Shown here: piece by piece, positions 1-7,106 of the stretch | How positions within the stretch are numbered: position 1 is the stretch's first letter | How the letters are laid out: each line of letters starts with the position of its first letter | NCBI RefSeq assembly: GCF_025354735.1 | Contig: NZ_JANXMI010000054.1 | Span: 1 to 49,291, forward strand | Source: Rugamonas sp. | GTDB lineage: Bacteria > Pseudomonadota > Gammaproteobacteria > Burkholderiales > Burkholderiaceae_D | Length of the DNA stretch: 49,291 nucleotides | Reading direction: 5' to 3' | Translations under genes and position numbers: made by a program | Notes under the pieces: model-generated | The model's database searches: none | The model's input: only the letters and a program-made list of their open reading frames with translations | What the model was told of the DNA's origin: nothing

Positions 1-148
1 CACGCGCGCGTGGTGTGGCGATACGGCGGTTGCGCTTCTTTTGCGTATCGGAGATGCCTTTGGTGGCGCTGCCTTTGCGCTGGATATGCACACGCCAGCC
101 ATCTTGTTTCAGCTTCGCCTCCCGTTCGGCGGTGGGGTAGCGGCCGTT
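1..148 (-). pseudogene. IS5-family transposase fragment (C-terminal part)
   Basis: Minus-strand reading from 148 to the window edge gives a peptide starting NGRYPTAEREAKLKQ and continuing through KGISDTQKKRNRRIAT. This is typical of the C-terminal third of IS5-group DDE transposases, including the basic run before the catalytic glutamate region. The frame is closed upstream by a TAA at 149-151, so the N-terminal and middle parts are missing; the 3' end lies beyond the window. It is a different IS5 subgroup from the fragment at 243-565. Family assignment is by motif recognition only. Confidence 0.6.
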
Positions 149-242
149 TTAATCCAGTGCAGCGAGATCACCGTTTAAAATTGACAGGGAGAAGTCGGCA
201 TGGGCCGAAACGCACACTTTTCACGGTTTCCTCGCCCCTTTT

Positions 243-565
243 TCATACGCAGGACGCAACTTGGGTATGCGTGCGGCCAAGGGATCTACGCGCCAATACC
301 AGGTTGGCCAAAGCGAACAACGAGTACAGCTGCGCAGTATTCTTGGCCAAGCCACGATACCGGACCTTGCGATGACGGAACAGGCATGTGACGACGTGGA
401 AACAATGCTGGCCTTGGTCTGCTCCAGTTTTTCTTTGACGCGGCCCAGTTCGGTATTCTTGAGCACCTTGCGCAATCCAGCTCGCATGCCGGTGTGCCAG
501 TCGACCTCTGTCGCCGCGTTTTCTGCCCGTTTGCCGACACCCTGGTAGCCGGCATCGCCAGGCAC
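243..565 (-). pseudogene. IS5-family transposase remnant, frameshifted
   Basis: Two minus-strand frames carry adjacent parts of one IS5-type transposase C-terminus. The first (from 565) reads GDAGYQGVGKRAEN and ends near KLEQTKASI. The second (to 243) carries LFRHRKVRYRGLAKNTAQ and then FALANLVLARR. In intact relatives these segments lie in one frame, so a frameshift or small deletion near 400 has broken the gene. No intact N-terminal part follows in either frame, so the element is dead. With the fragment at the window edge it marks the left side of the defence-like operon as an insertion hot spot. Confidence 0.7.
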
Positions 566-741
566 GACCTTCGTAAGAGAAAGTTGCGGATGACACCTTC
601 ATCATCTCAGGCGCCAAGTTATTCGACTGCCTGCTTTACGTTTTATCAGCGTGCGCCGAAAAAATTTTACTTTTCTATGGCGCCGAAATTTTTGAAGGAT
701 AGACCGATTTAATGATATGGAGCGGGGCGTGGCCTCGGCCT

Positions 742-759
742 CCCCCCCTGGGGGGGGGG
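742..759. repeat. C7-T-G10 homopolymer pair
   Basis: A run of seven C (742-748), one T and ten G (750-759) lies in the non-coding stretch downstream of the 2TM gene. The sequence between 566 and 822 otherwise shows no convincing ORF; its left half (about 610-720) is AT-rich compared with the surroundings. The tract can fold on itself and is a likely site of slippage or assembly error. No gene depends on it as far as I can see. Confidence 0.6.
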
Positions 760-822
760 CGGCGGCGCCACAAGCCCTCCAGCGCGGCGATTCCTTCGCT
801 GGCGGCAGGCGCAAGAACAAGC

Positions 823-1005
823 TTACCCGAGCGGCAGATGATGCGGCCGCACTAGCATATGCCAGTCCTTGTGCTCGTCCAGAATCAAGCCCACAGCCGA
901 TCGCACCGCCTGGCGCAAGGCGTGGGTGTCGGCCAAGGGATCGGACGCCTGGAGTGCCTGCCGGATCGGCGCCATCGCCTGCCCCAGTTCCAAGGCCAAA
1001 CGGCG
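823..1005 (-). pseudogene. C-terminal 60 codons of the 2TM effector beyond the amber stop
   Basis: Reading on in the same frame past TAG 1006-1008 gives RRLALELGQAMAPIRQ, then ADTHALRQAVRSAVGLILDE, then HKDWHMLVRP, up to TAA 823-825. Composition, helix pattern and codon bias match the upstream gene, and no frameshift is needed, only one changed codon. Either the TAG is a sequencing error, a recent nonsense mutation, or it is read through. Confidence 0.6.
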
Positions 1006-1860
1006 CTAGGTCGCTTCGAGGCGATAAGCCTCCGATTGCGCCAGTGCGCCGTGCAGCGATGCGCCCAACGCCGGGAAAAACGTCGTGACCAGCGTCAGTA
1101 TCTTGGAATGCACCAGCAGATGGCTGGCCGCTCCCAGCGCGGTCAGGCCGAACAAGCAGGTATTGATGGCATGCACCCGATGCTGCAAGGCGTGCTGGCG
1201 CTCGGCAATGCGAGCGTGATACTGGCGCTGGCCTTCCAGCAAATCGGCCGCCCACTGCGCATAGGCCACCACGAATTGCGGGCTCAGCCATGCTTCGCGC
1301 AGCAGTTCGCCCACGCCCGCTTCATGCGCCGAGCACAAGGCGTCGATGTCCGTGCCAGTCTCGAGCTGGTGCGCCGGATCGAGTAGGCGGATGTACCAGT
1401 TAGTCGCAGTCGCCGCCGTTGAAAAATCGACCAGCGGTGCGATCAGCGGCAGATACCAGGCCAGTTCCGCCTGGGTGCGCGCGGCCAGCCATTGGCCCTG
1501 CCAATCCTGCTGGTGGCCGCGCCAATAAATCAAGCCGACCGACGCGATGACCAACAGTTCGGCCACCACCCACACCACCGAGAAGTGGCCCATGCCACTG
1601 GCCGCGTCGTCCCAGCCCAGCGCGAGCGGCAGCACCGCGCACAGCACCGCCACGGCGCTGAGCAGGTAGATGGCCCAGAAGGCGCTGCGATAGCGGTTGC
1701 CGTAGTCGATGGCGCGCGCATTGAACCTCCGGTGGCTGGCGGCGACCGCGTCGATCAGCGGGAGCAGGATGGCCGGCGGACGTGGCTCCGTCTGCGCCGG
1801 CGCGGGCGTGCGCGTCACGCCGGTCAACAGGATTTTTTGTATCGTGTGGTGCAAAGCCAT
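1006..1860 (-). CDS. SLATT-like 2TM membrane effector, interrupted by an amber codon
   Basis: The 284-aa frame starts at ATG 1860, one base after the stop of the preceding gene. Residues about 60-81 and 94-113 are membrane helices. A cytoplasmic helix with WLAARTQAELAWY (124-136) follows and matches the W..R..AE signature of SLATT-type 2TM domains. A second hydrophobic pair lies at about 221-260. SLATT proteins are proposed pore-forming effectors of nucleotide-signal and NTPase conflict systems, which fits its place as last gene of a SIR2/TIR-nSTAND operon. The frame ends at TAG 1006-1008, but the same frame stays open for 60 more codons to TAA 823-825. Those codons keep high GC at third positions and end in LDEHKDWHMLVRP, which resembles the SLATT C-terminal helix. 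The gene is therefore probably a nonsense-truncated version of a ~345-aa protein. The family call is by pattern and moderately sure. Confidence 0.65.
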   Translation of the reverse strand: MALHHTIQKILLTGVTRTPAPAQTEPRPPAILLPLIDAVAASHRRFNARAIDYGNRYRSAFWAIYLLSAVAVLCAVLPLALGWDDAASGMGHFSVVWVVAELLVIASVGLIYWRGHQQDWQGQWLAARTQAELAWYLPLIAPLVDFSTAATATNWYIRLLDPAHQLETGTDIDALCSAHEAGVGELLREAWLSPQFVVAYAQWAADLLEGQRQYHARIAERQHALQHRVHAINTCLFGLTALGAASHLLVHSKILTLVTTFFPALGASLHGALAQSEAYRLEAT

Positions 1861-1861
1861 G

Positions 1862-2341
1862 TCAGGAAGATTCCAAAATGTCGTAGGTGGCGGAGAAAAT
1901 GGCGGGCGCCACCACGCCCAGCGTGCCGTCACCGTAATCGACCAGCCAGTCGCCCGCCTGCCCGGCCAGCGACGCCTGTTGATCGGCCAGCAGCACCGTG
2001 AACGGCGCCGCGACCGGCAGCGCCAGCACGTCGACCGGCAGGCTCAGATAGGTGCCGTCGGCGCCGGCCGCCAGCGCGCCCTGCGGCGCATATTTTCCGG
2101 CGAAGTGGGCGCGCGCCACCGGCCACTGTTCGCCGGCCAGGCCGGTGACGATGGCGTCGCCGGCGCGCGCCGGCACCGGGCCTTCGAGGGTAGCCACCAC
2201 GCCGTCGGCGTCGGCAAAGCGCACCTGCACCGGGAAGGCGCGCTTGCGCGCCCGCACCCGCTCCGCCGCGTTCAGCAATGCAGGCTGGTAGCCGGGCGTG
2301 CCGGTGGCCTGGAACGACAGCGGCGCCGTCTTGTCGGTCAT
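1862..2341 (-). CDS. PGDYG-like small protein
   Basis: 159 aa with no signal peptide or membrane helix. The start ATG at 2341 overlaps the stop of the TPR gene (ATGA). The C-terminal part (about 127-156, AGDWLVDYGDGTLGVV then FSATYDIL) matches the PGDYG domain, a short module of unknown function with a Gly-Asp turn. An upstream segment (about 59-84, AGDAIVTGLAGEQWPVARAH then GKY) has the same layout, so the protein looks like two PGDYG units in tandem. Its position inside a sensor/effector operon suggests an accessory or specificity role, but nothing in the sequence gives a biochemical activity. An upstream in-frame start would run into the TPR gene and is unlikely. Confidence 0.7.
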   Translation of the reverse strand: MTDKTAPLSFQATGTPGYQPALLNAAERVRARKRAFPVQVRFADADGVVATLEGPVPARAGDAIVTGLAGEQWPVARAHFAGKYAPQGALAAGADGTYLSLPVDVLALPVAAPFTVLLADQQASLAGQAGDWLVDYGDGTLGVVAPAIFSATYDILESS

Positions 2342-4149
2342 GACGCGCTCCCTGCGGCCAGGCCGGCGCGCGTGTTGAGCCGCATCTCGTCGGCGATGCG
2401 CCCGCGCCACAGGCGCACGGTGCGATAGGCCTGCATCTCCGCCGGCAAGCGGTCCAGCAGCGCCGCCGCTTCCTTCAGTTCGGCCATGCCGGCGGTGGGC
2501 TGGGTCAGCGCCGACACGTACAGGCTTTGCGCCAGTTCCATGCGCAGCGTCTGGTCGTCGCTGCCGGCGGCGATCTGCGCGCGCTGCTCGTCCAGCGCCA
2601 GCTTGACCAGCGCCCTCGCCTCGGGCAGCCGGCGCAGGCGCGCCAGCGCCAGCGCGTGCTCGGCGAGGAACACCGGCCGCGCCACATCGCTGATGTCCAT
2701 GTTGTGTAATTTCAGCGCCGCGCCACTTTCGGCCTCGGCCCGCGCATAGTCCCCGGCCGCGAAAGCCTGGTGGGCCGCTGCACGATGAGCTATGAGCAGC
2801 GCTACCTGGACATAGAACAGGCTCACTCCGTGGCTTTGCGCCAGCAGGCCTTCGCTGCGTTGGCGTAGCTGGACCAGCGCCTGGGGCGATGCGGTGTCGC
2901 CGGCGATATCGGCAACGGCGATCTCGGAAGCCTCCCCCATCAACGATATCGCCAGCGCTTCACTGCTGTTCTTGCCAGATTTGAGCAACCGGAGATACCC
3001 GTGAAAACGCTCGATCATCGGGCCTATCTTGTCCCGCTCTCCGAGTTCGGCATGGATCGTCGCCATCTGGTAGGCATAAGTATATAGGTTGTTCGCCTGA
3101 TAAGTGGAAGCGGCTTTGTTCTTATACAAGCTCCAGATCTCGTCCATGATCTCAGTAACTTCATGCGGCCGGCCCAGGCTGGCCAGCGCCCTGCCTTGCC
3201 ACCCCAAGTCGATCACCACGGCATCGACGATGAACTGGTTGTCGGGATCGGAGCGCAAGGCCTCGCGCTGCATCGCCGCCGCGTTCGCAAAGATCTTCAG
3301 CGCGAGGCCGGCGTTCCTCTGTTGAAAAGCGAAAAAGCCGCGCATGAACCGCACCGCATCGCGCATGACCAGCGCCTGCTTGTGATTCGGCTGCCGCTGC
3401 AGCACCTGCGCGATGCCGAGCAAGTCCTCCTGCGCCAATGCTTCAGCGCGGGCATAATCCGTACTGTCGCCTCGGGCCTCGCACTCCTGCAGCCATTGGC
3501 CTGCTTTGAGGTAGGCGATCATCACCGGCATGCTGGCCCGACGCTCGGCGACGTCGCTCAGGACGGCGCGCGCGGCGTTCAACTCGACCACCGCACCATC
3601 CATGTCGTTAGAGGAGCGCAGCTTGATGTAACCGGCGCGGGTGCGCGCCCTGGCGTAGCTCAGGCGCGCGGCCTGCGAGGCTCCGGGCGCCAACGCGAGC
3701 GGCGAGGCCATGCCAACCGATCGATCAATCAATTTTTTCGCAGCGGTGAAATCATCGCCGGCGATGGCGGCAGAGGCACGCCCGTTAAGCGCGTCTGCGA
3801 GAACCAGCCGGTCCGCGTCGCTGGCCTTGCCGTCTGCGATAACGGGCTCGATCAGCGCGATGCTCCGCCTGTAAGTCAGGTCCGCCTCCGCCGCCTTGCC
3901 TTCATTTTCCTGCACGTCCCCCAAGCGCAGCAGCGCCCGGGCGTGATTGGCGTCGGTCTCGGCCGTGCGCATGGCCGCCGGCAGTCCCTGGTAATAGGCG
4001 CTGGCGCGCTTGGCCATTTCGCCGATCAACTCCAAGCGCCCCACCGGCGCCAGTTCCACATAAAAATCGTCGAGCAGGTAGCCGACCAGCTTCTCGGCAC
4101 CGGCGCGCGAATTGACGGCCAGCGCCCGCGTTTCCTGCGCCTGCTTCAT
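2338..4149 (-). CDS. TPR-rich helical repeat protein of the nSTAND operon
   Basis: 603 aa, starting at ATG 4149 in an ATGA overlap with the nSTAND1 gene. It is almost wholly alpha-helical, with TPR-like helix pairs (for example ALLRLGDVQENEGKAAEADL near 70-90, and repeated Ala/Leu/Tyr spacing through to about 570). The N-terminus contains EKLVGYLLDDFYVELAPVGR, a segment I recognise from proteins where an nSTAND or kinase domain, a membrane helix and TPRs are fused in one chain. Here the membrane helix ends the upstream protein and this protein starts directly after it, so the pair probably acts as a split sensor: NTPase switch plus TPR ligand-binding or scaffold arm. The frame remains open far upstream inside the NTPase gene, but only as a GC-rich shadow. 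Function beyond this is inferred. Confidence 0.8.
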   Translation of the reverse strand: MKQAQETRALAVNSRAGAEKLVGYLLDDFYVELAPVGRLELIGEMAKRASAYYQGLPAAMRTAETDANHARALLRLGDVQENEGKAAEADLTYRRSIALIEPVIADGKASDADRLVLADALNGRASAAIAGDDFTAAKKLIDRSVGMASPLALAPGASQAARLSYARARTRAGYIKLRSSNDMDGAVVELNAARAVLSDVAERRASMPVMIAYLKAGQWLQECEARGDSTDYARAEALAQEDLLGIAQVLQRQPNHKQALVMRDAVRFMRGFFAFQQRNAGLALKIFANAAAMQREALRSDPDNQFIVDAVVIDLGWQGRALASLGRPHEVTEIMDEIWSLYKNKAASTYQANNLYTYAYQMATIHAELGERDKIGPMIERFHGYLRLLKSGKNSSEALAISLMGEASEIAVADIAGDTASPQALVQLRQRSEGLLAQSHGVSLFYVQVALLIAHRAAAHQAFAAGDYARAEAESGAALKLHNMDISDVARPVFLAEHALALARLRRLPEARALVKLALDEQRAQIAAGSDDQTLRMELAQSLYVSALTQPTAGMAELKEAAALLDRLPAEMQAYRTVRLWRGRIADEMRLNTRAGLAAGSAS

Positions 4150-5552
4150 TTGACATACCCGAACACCGCGCTGCCGACCGACACCACCGTCAGCACCACG
4201 CAGCCGGCCGTGATCTGGCGCGCCCGCAACAGCGCCTTGCGGGTGGCGCGCTCGCGTTCGCGCTGGGACGCCAGCTTGCGCTCGGCGATACCGCGTTCCT
4301 CGCGCTCGTGGCGCAGCGCGCGGCTGGCCAGCACCACGCCGCACAGCACGTCGTGCGTCAGCTCGACCCGGCGCACGTCGAGCCGCTCCTCGATGCGCAA
4401 CAGGCGCCGGTCCACCAGCAGCGCCAGCACGCTGTGCGCATCGGGCGCGGCGCCGGCCGCCGTCAAGGCATGCAGCACGCCCTCCTCGGCCACGTTTTCG
4501 CGGTAGCCCGACGCGGTCAGCAGCATGTCCTCGATCACGCTGCGCACGGCTTCCGGCTGCTCCAACAGCACGCGCGCATAAAAGTCGGACAGGATGCTGG
4601 CGTGCGAGCCCGCCAGCAGGTCGAGCGAAATCTCGTCGCGGCCGGCGGCGGTGCGCTTGTCGTTGAGCTCGCGGCAGATCAGGCTGAGCAACGACGGCTC
4701 GACCTGGGCGTGCGCCAGTTCCGCGCCCCCGGCCACGAAGCGCACGATCGCCGCCGCCACTTCCTCGGTCACCAGCCGGCCGCCCGGCCCGGTCACCGCC
4801 GCCAGCGCCTGCTGGCCGGTCATCGGCGCCAGGCGCATGCGGTTCTGGGTGATGCTGGGCATCGCGGCCTTGAGCGACTCCAGGTGCGCCAGATAATCCT
4901 CGCGCAGCGTGATCAGCACGCGGTAGTCGTTGCGCGCGAAGTCGAAGCGTTCGACCACGCTGTCGTCGTCCTCCAGCCGGGCCTCCAGCGCCGCCGACGG
5001 GCGGTTCTCCACCAGCTCGGCCAGGTCTTCCAGAAAGGCGGCCGCGCGCCGGCGGCCGCCGTCGTCGCCCTGCGCCAGCGTGAAGATTTCCTCGAACTGG
5101 TCGAAGATCAGCAGCGGCAGCAGGACCCGGCCGTCGGCGTCGTGCAGCACGTCGTCGCGGTGGTGGAAAAACTCCCACAGCGATTCGTCCTGCCCGGCCA
5201 CGCCGGCGCGGCTCCAGGTGCCGGCGGCGGCCGTCTCGCGCAGGATCGCCTGCTTGATCTGCAGCGCGGGGCTGGGGGCGTCCGGTCCGTAGTCGATGCG
5301 CACGTACACCGGGCAGTAGCCCTCGGCGCGCAGGCGCGGCACCAGGCCGGCGCGCAGGATCGAGGTCTTACCCAGGCCGGACTGGCCGAACAGCACCGTC
5401 AGCAGCATGCGCTGGACGCGGCGCGCCAGTTCGGCCACTTCCTCCTCGCGGCCGTAGAAGAAGCCGCGCGTGGACTCGCTGAAGGACGCCAGGCCCAGCC
5501 AGGGATGACGCTGGTCGACCACGGCGTCGGTGGTGGGGAGCGGCGCGTTCAT
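4146..5552 (-). CDS. nSTAND1-type P-loop NTPase with C-terminal membrane helix
   Basis: 468 aa, ATG at 5552 overlapping the TGA of the SIR2-TIR gene. The N-terminus RHPWLGLASF and FFYGREEEV (15-40) is the usual entry to the nSTAND1 domain. Walker A is GQSGLGKTS (56-64) and Walker B LLIFDQFEE (147-155). YRVLITLREDYLAHLE is the typical strand-plus-arginine sensor. The following helical region (to about 430) includes a winged-helix-like segment ending RVELTHDVL. After a basic coiled segment, about 447-465 form one membrane helix and the protein stops at GYVK. STAND NTPases are oligomerising switches that gate effectors such as TIR domains, so this is likely the regulator of the upstream gene. 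No effector domain of its own is visible. Confidence 0.88.
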   Translation of the reverse strand: MNAPLPTTDAVVDQRHPWLGLASFSESTRGFFYGREEEVAELARRVQRMLLTVLFGQSGLGKTSILRAGLVPRLRAEGYCPVYVRIDYGPDAPSPALQIKQAILRETAAAGTWSRAGVAGQDESLWEFFHHRDDVLHDADGRVLLPLLIFDQFEEIFTLAQGDDGGRRRAAAFLEDLAELVENRPSAALEARLEDDDSVVERFDFARNDYRVLITLREDYLAHLESLKAAMPSITQNRMRLAPMTGQQALAAVTGPGGRLVTEEVAAAIVRFVAGGAELAHAQVEPSLLSLICRELNDKRTAAGRDEISLDLLAGSHASILSDFYARVLLEQPEAVRSVIEDMLLTASGYRENVAEEGVLHALTAAGAAPDAHSVLALLVDRRLLRIEERLDVRRVELTHDVLCGVVLASRALRHEREERGIAERKLASQRERERATRKALLRARQITAGCVVLTVVSVGSAVFGYVK

Positions 5553-6949
5553 GCGGCGCTCCTGGCCTGCATGCCTTCGCGCAGGCGCGCGCCGAAGTCC
5601 GCCGTCACCTCGCCGCCTAGTAGGGCGGTGAAGTGCAGCGACAGGAACTTGTCCGGCACCAGCGCGTTGCCGGCCAGTGTGCCGTCGATGGTCACGGGCA
5701 GGATGAACAACGCGCCGTCGGCCATGTTGCGGGCGCGGTCGATGGCGTAGCTCCATTCGCGCCGGAAGTAGCCTTCGTGGCGGCCTTGGGTGCTGTCCGA
5801 CACCACCGCGATGAAGTAGGAGCAGCGGCTGATATTGCGCTGGATCTTACGGTCGTAATCGTCGCCCGGCTCCAGCCGGTCCATGTCGAACCAGGTGGTC
5901 ACGCCGGCCGCCTCCAGCCCCGCCTTGATGCGCTGCACGGCGGCGATATCGTCGCGCGCGTAGCTGATGAAGACGGCGTTGTCGGGCATCTCGCGCGCCG
6001 GCGGCAGGAAGCGTTGCGGCGCGACTAGCCCCCGGACCGACTGGCCTTGGATTTTTTGCTGGCGCGCGGACCAGCGCTCATACAGTTCGTCGACGAATTT
6101 TTCCGCGCCGCTGTACACCCGCGTGCGGACGCTGACCTGCTGCAGGAAGCCCATCAGCCGTTCGTCCTCGCCCGAGTGGCTGTCGGCGAGGATCTCGCCC
6201 ACGTCGCGCGGATCGGACAGGCGTTGGCGCTTGGCCATGCGCAGAAACAGGCGCGCCAGCCAGTTCGAGAAATTGCTGCCGATGAACAGCAGATGGTTGT
6301 GCTCCAGTTCATGGAACAGCTTTTCCGGCGCCAGGTGGTCGCTTTGCAGCGCGCAGATGAATTCCAGCGTGTCCTCGTCCGAGATCACGTAGGTGGGTGA
6401 GGCGGCCACCTTGCCGAACAGGTGGTACACCACGGGACGCGCCAGCAGGTCACGCTCGCACGGCAGGTCGGCGACGCGGTTGGGCGCGTAGGCGATCACG
6501 TCGGCCGCTTCGTTGGCCAGCGCGCCGCCGAAGCGCTCGGCGTTCAAGGCTTCCTCCAGCATAGAGTCGAAGGTGGTGGTGACGAACAAGTTGAAGTCGC
6601 TGATCGCCGCCAGCCGCCGCAGCGCGCGCGGCGGGGCGAACGCCGCCTCGCGCAGGATGGCGCGCAGGCGCACATAGGCCTCCTCGCGCCGGCCGCGCAT
6701 GGACAGGAACCAGCAGACCACGTCGTTCAAGGTGTAGGGCTGGGGCAGCAGCGTGGTGTCGACGTTGAGCTTGGCCGCCAGCTTTTCAGCGAGCCAGTCG
6801 TACAACAGACGCGGACCGGCGTCGGTCTCGACCTCCAGCAGTTCCGGGCCGATGATGGGAATGACGCGCTTGTCTTCGATGAAGGTCAGCAGATCATCCC
6901 ATGCGTCATCGTCGAGAGTGACCGCTTGAAAGTGCGCTGGCGCGCTCAT
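5549..6949 (-). CDS. SIR2-like/TIR fusion protein, probable NAD-consuming effector
   Basis: 466 aa, first large gene of the operon. Residues 1-300 are a SIR2-family fold: VIPIIGPELL (29-38, nucleotide loop), FVTTTFDSML (122-131, matching the TTN[YF]D element), VVYHLFGK (173-180) and LLFIGSNFSNWLARL (220-234). Canonical SIR2 has LHG with a catalytic His where this protein has LFG, so deacylase or NADase activity of this half is doubtful; His176 two residues earlier might substitute. Residues about 323-446 are a TIR domain with NAVFISYARDD and a Glu (E398 in FRREWSYAID) at the position of the TIR NADase catalytic residue. I infer NAD depletion by TIR on signal from the STAND/TPR partners. The start has a weak ribosome site inside a hairpin and is coupled to a 15-codon upstream ORF. 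Confidence 0.85.
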   Translation of the reverse strand: MSAPAHFQAVTLDDDAWDDLLTFIEDKRVIPIIGPELLEVETDAGPRLLYDWLAEKLAAKLNVDTTLLPQPYTLNDVVCWFLSMRGRREEAYVRLRAILREAAFAPPRALRRLAAISDFNLFVTTTFDSMLEEALNAERFGGALANEAADVIAYAPNRVADLPCERDLLARPVVYHLFGKVAASPTYVISDEDTLEFICALQSDHLAPEKLFHELEHNHLLFIGSNFSNWLARLFLRMAKRQRLSDPRDVGEILADSHSGEDERLMGFLQQVSVRTRVYSGAEKFVDELYERWSARQQKIQGQSVRGLVAPQRFLPPAREMPDNAVFISYARDDIAAVQRIKAGLEAAGVTTWFDMDRLEPGDDYDRKIQRNISRCSYFIAVVSDSTQGRHEGYFRREWSYAIDRARNMADGALFILPVTIDGTLAGNALVPDKFLSLHFTALLGGEVTADFGARLREGMQARSAA

Positions 6950-6993
6950 ACTACGCCGCCTTGTCGCGGCGTAAAAGCTTCGGCAGTCTTCAT
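6946..6993 (-). CDS. 15-codon upstream ORF coupled to the SIR2-TIR gene
   Basis: Reading from ATG 6993 gives MKTAEAFTPRQGGVV and ends in TGA 6948-6946, which overlaps the SIR2-TIR start in the same ATGA arrangement as the other junctions of the operon. A weak GGGA lies eight bases before its ATG. The ORF runs through the inverted repeat at 6952-6973, so its translation would melt the hairpin that holds the downstream ribosome site. It could be a translational-coupling leader, or simply chance. Confidence 0.35.
   Translation of the reverse strand: MKTAEAFTPRQGGVV
6952..6973 (-). promoter_or_regulatory. Hairpin around the SIR2-TIR ribosome binding site
   Basis: A perfect 8-bp inverted repeat, TACGCCGC and GCGGCGTA separated by six bases, ends three bases before the start codon at 6949. 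In the mRNA the loop carries the purine-rich GACAAG and the arms sit where a ribosome would bind. It could limit translation of a toxic effector, or be a protein-binding palindrome. No promoter could be assigned firmly in 6974-7106. Confidence 0.45.
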
Positions 6994-7106
6994 TTGCTGT
7001 ATCCCGTGGTGGCGCTAACGCGCCTGGTTGAACTTCGGCAGCCTATGAACAGTGCTTCCCAGACATCGCCTTGCATTTATTGCACGGCATATTAACATAT
7101 GCCCAA

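Noticed and set aside
602-1291. 229-codon minus-strand frame overlapping the end of the SLATT-like gene
   Set aside because: Composition is typical of a shadow frame (Arg, Gly, Ala, Pro), while the SLATT frame and its extension past the amber codon look coding.
4146-5178. Long open frame continuing the TPR gene upstream through the nSTAND1 gene
   Set aside because: It overlaps a strongly supported NTPase in another frame, and its residues are Arg/Gly/Ala-rich without fold pattern. It is a GC-rich shadow; the TPR gene starts at 4149.
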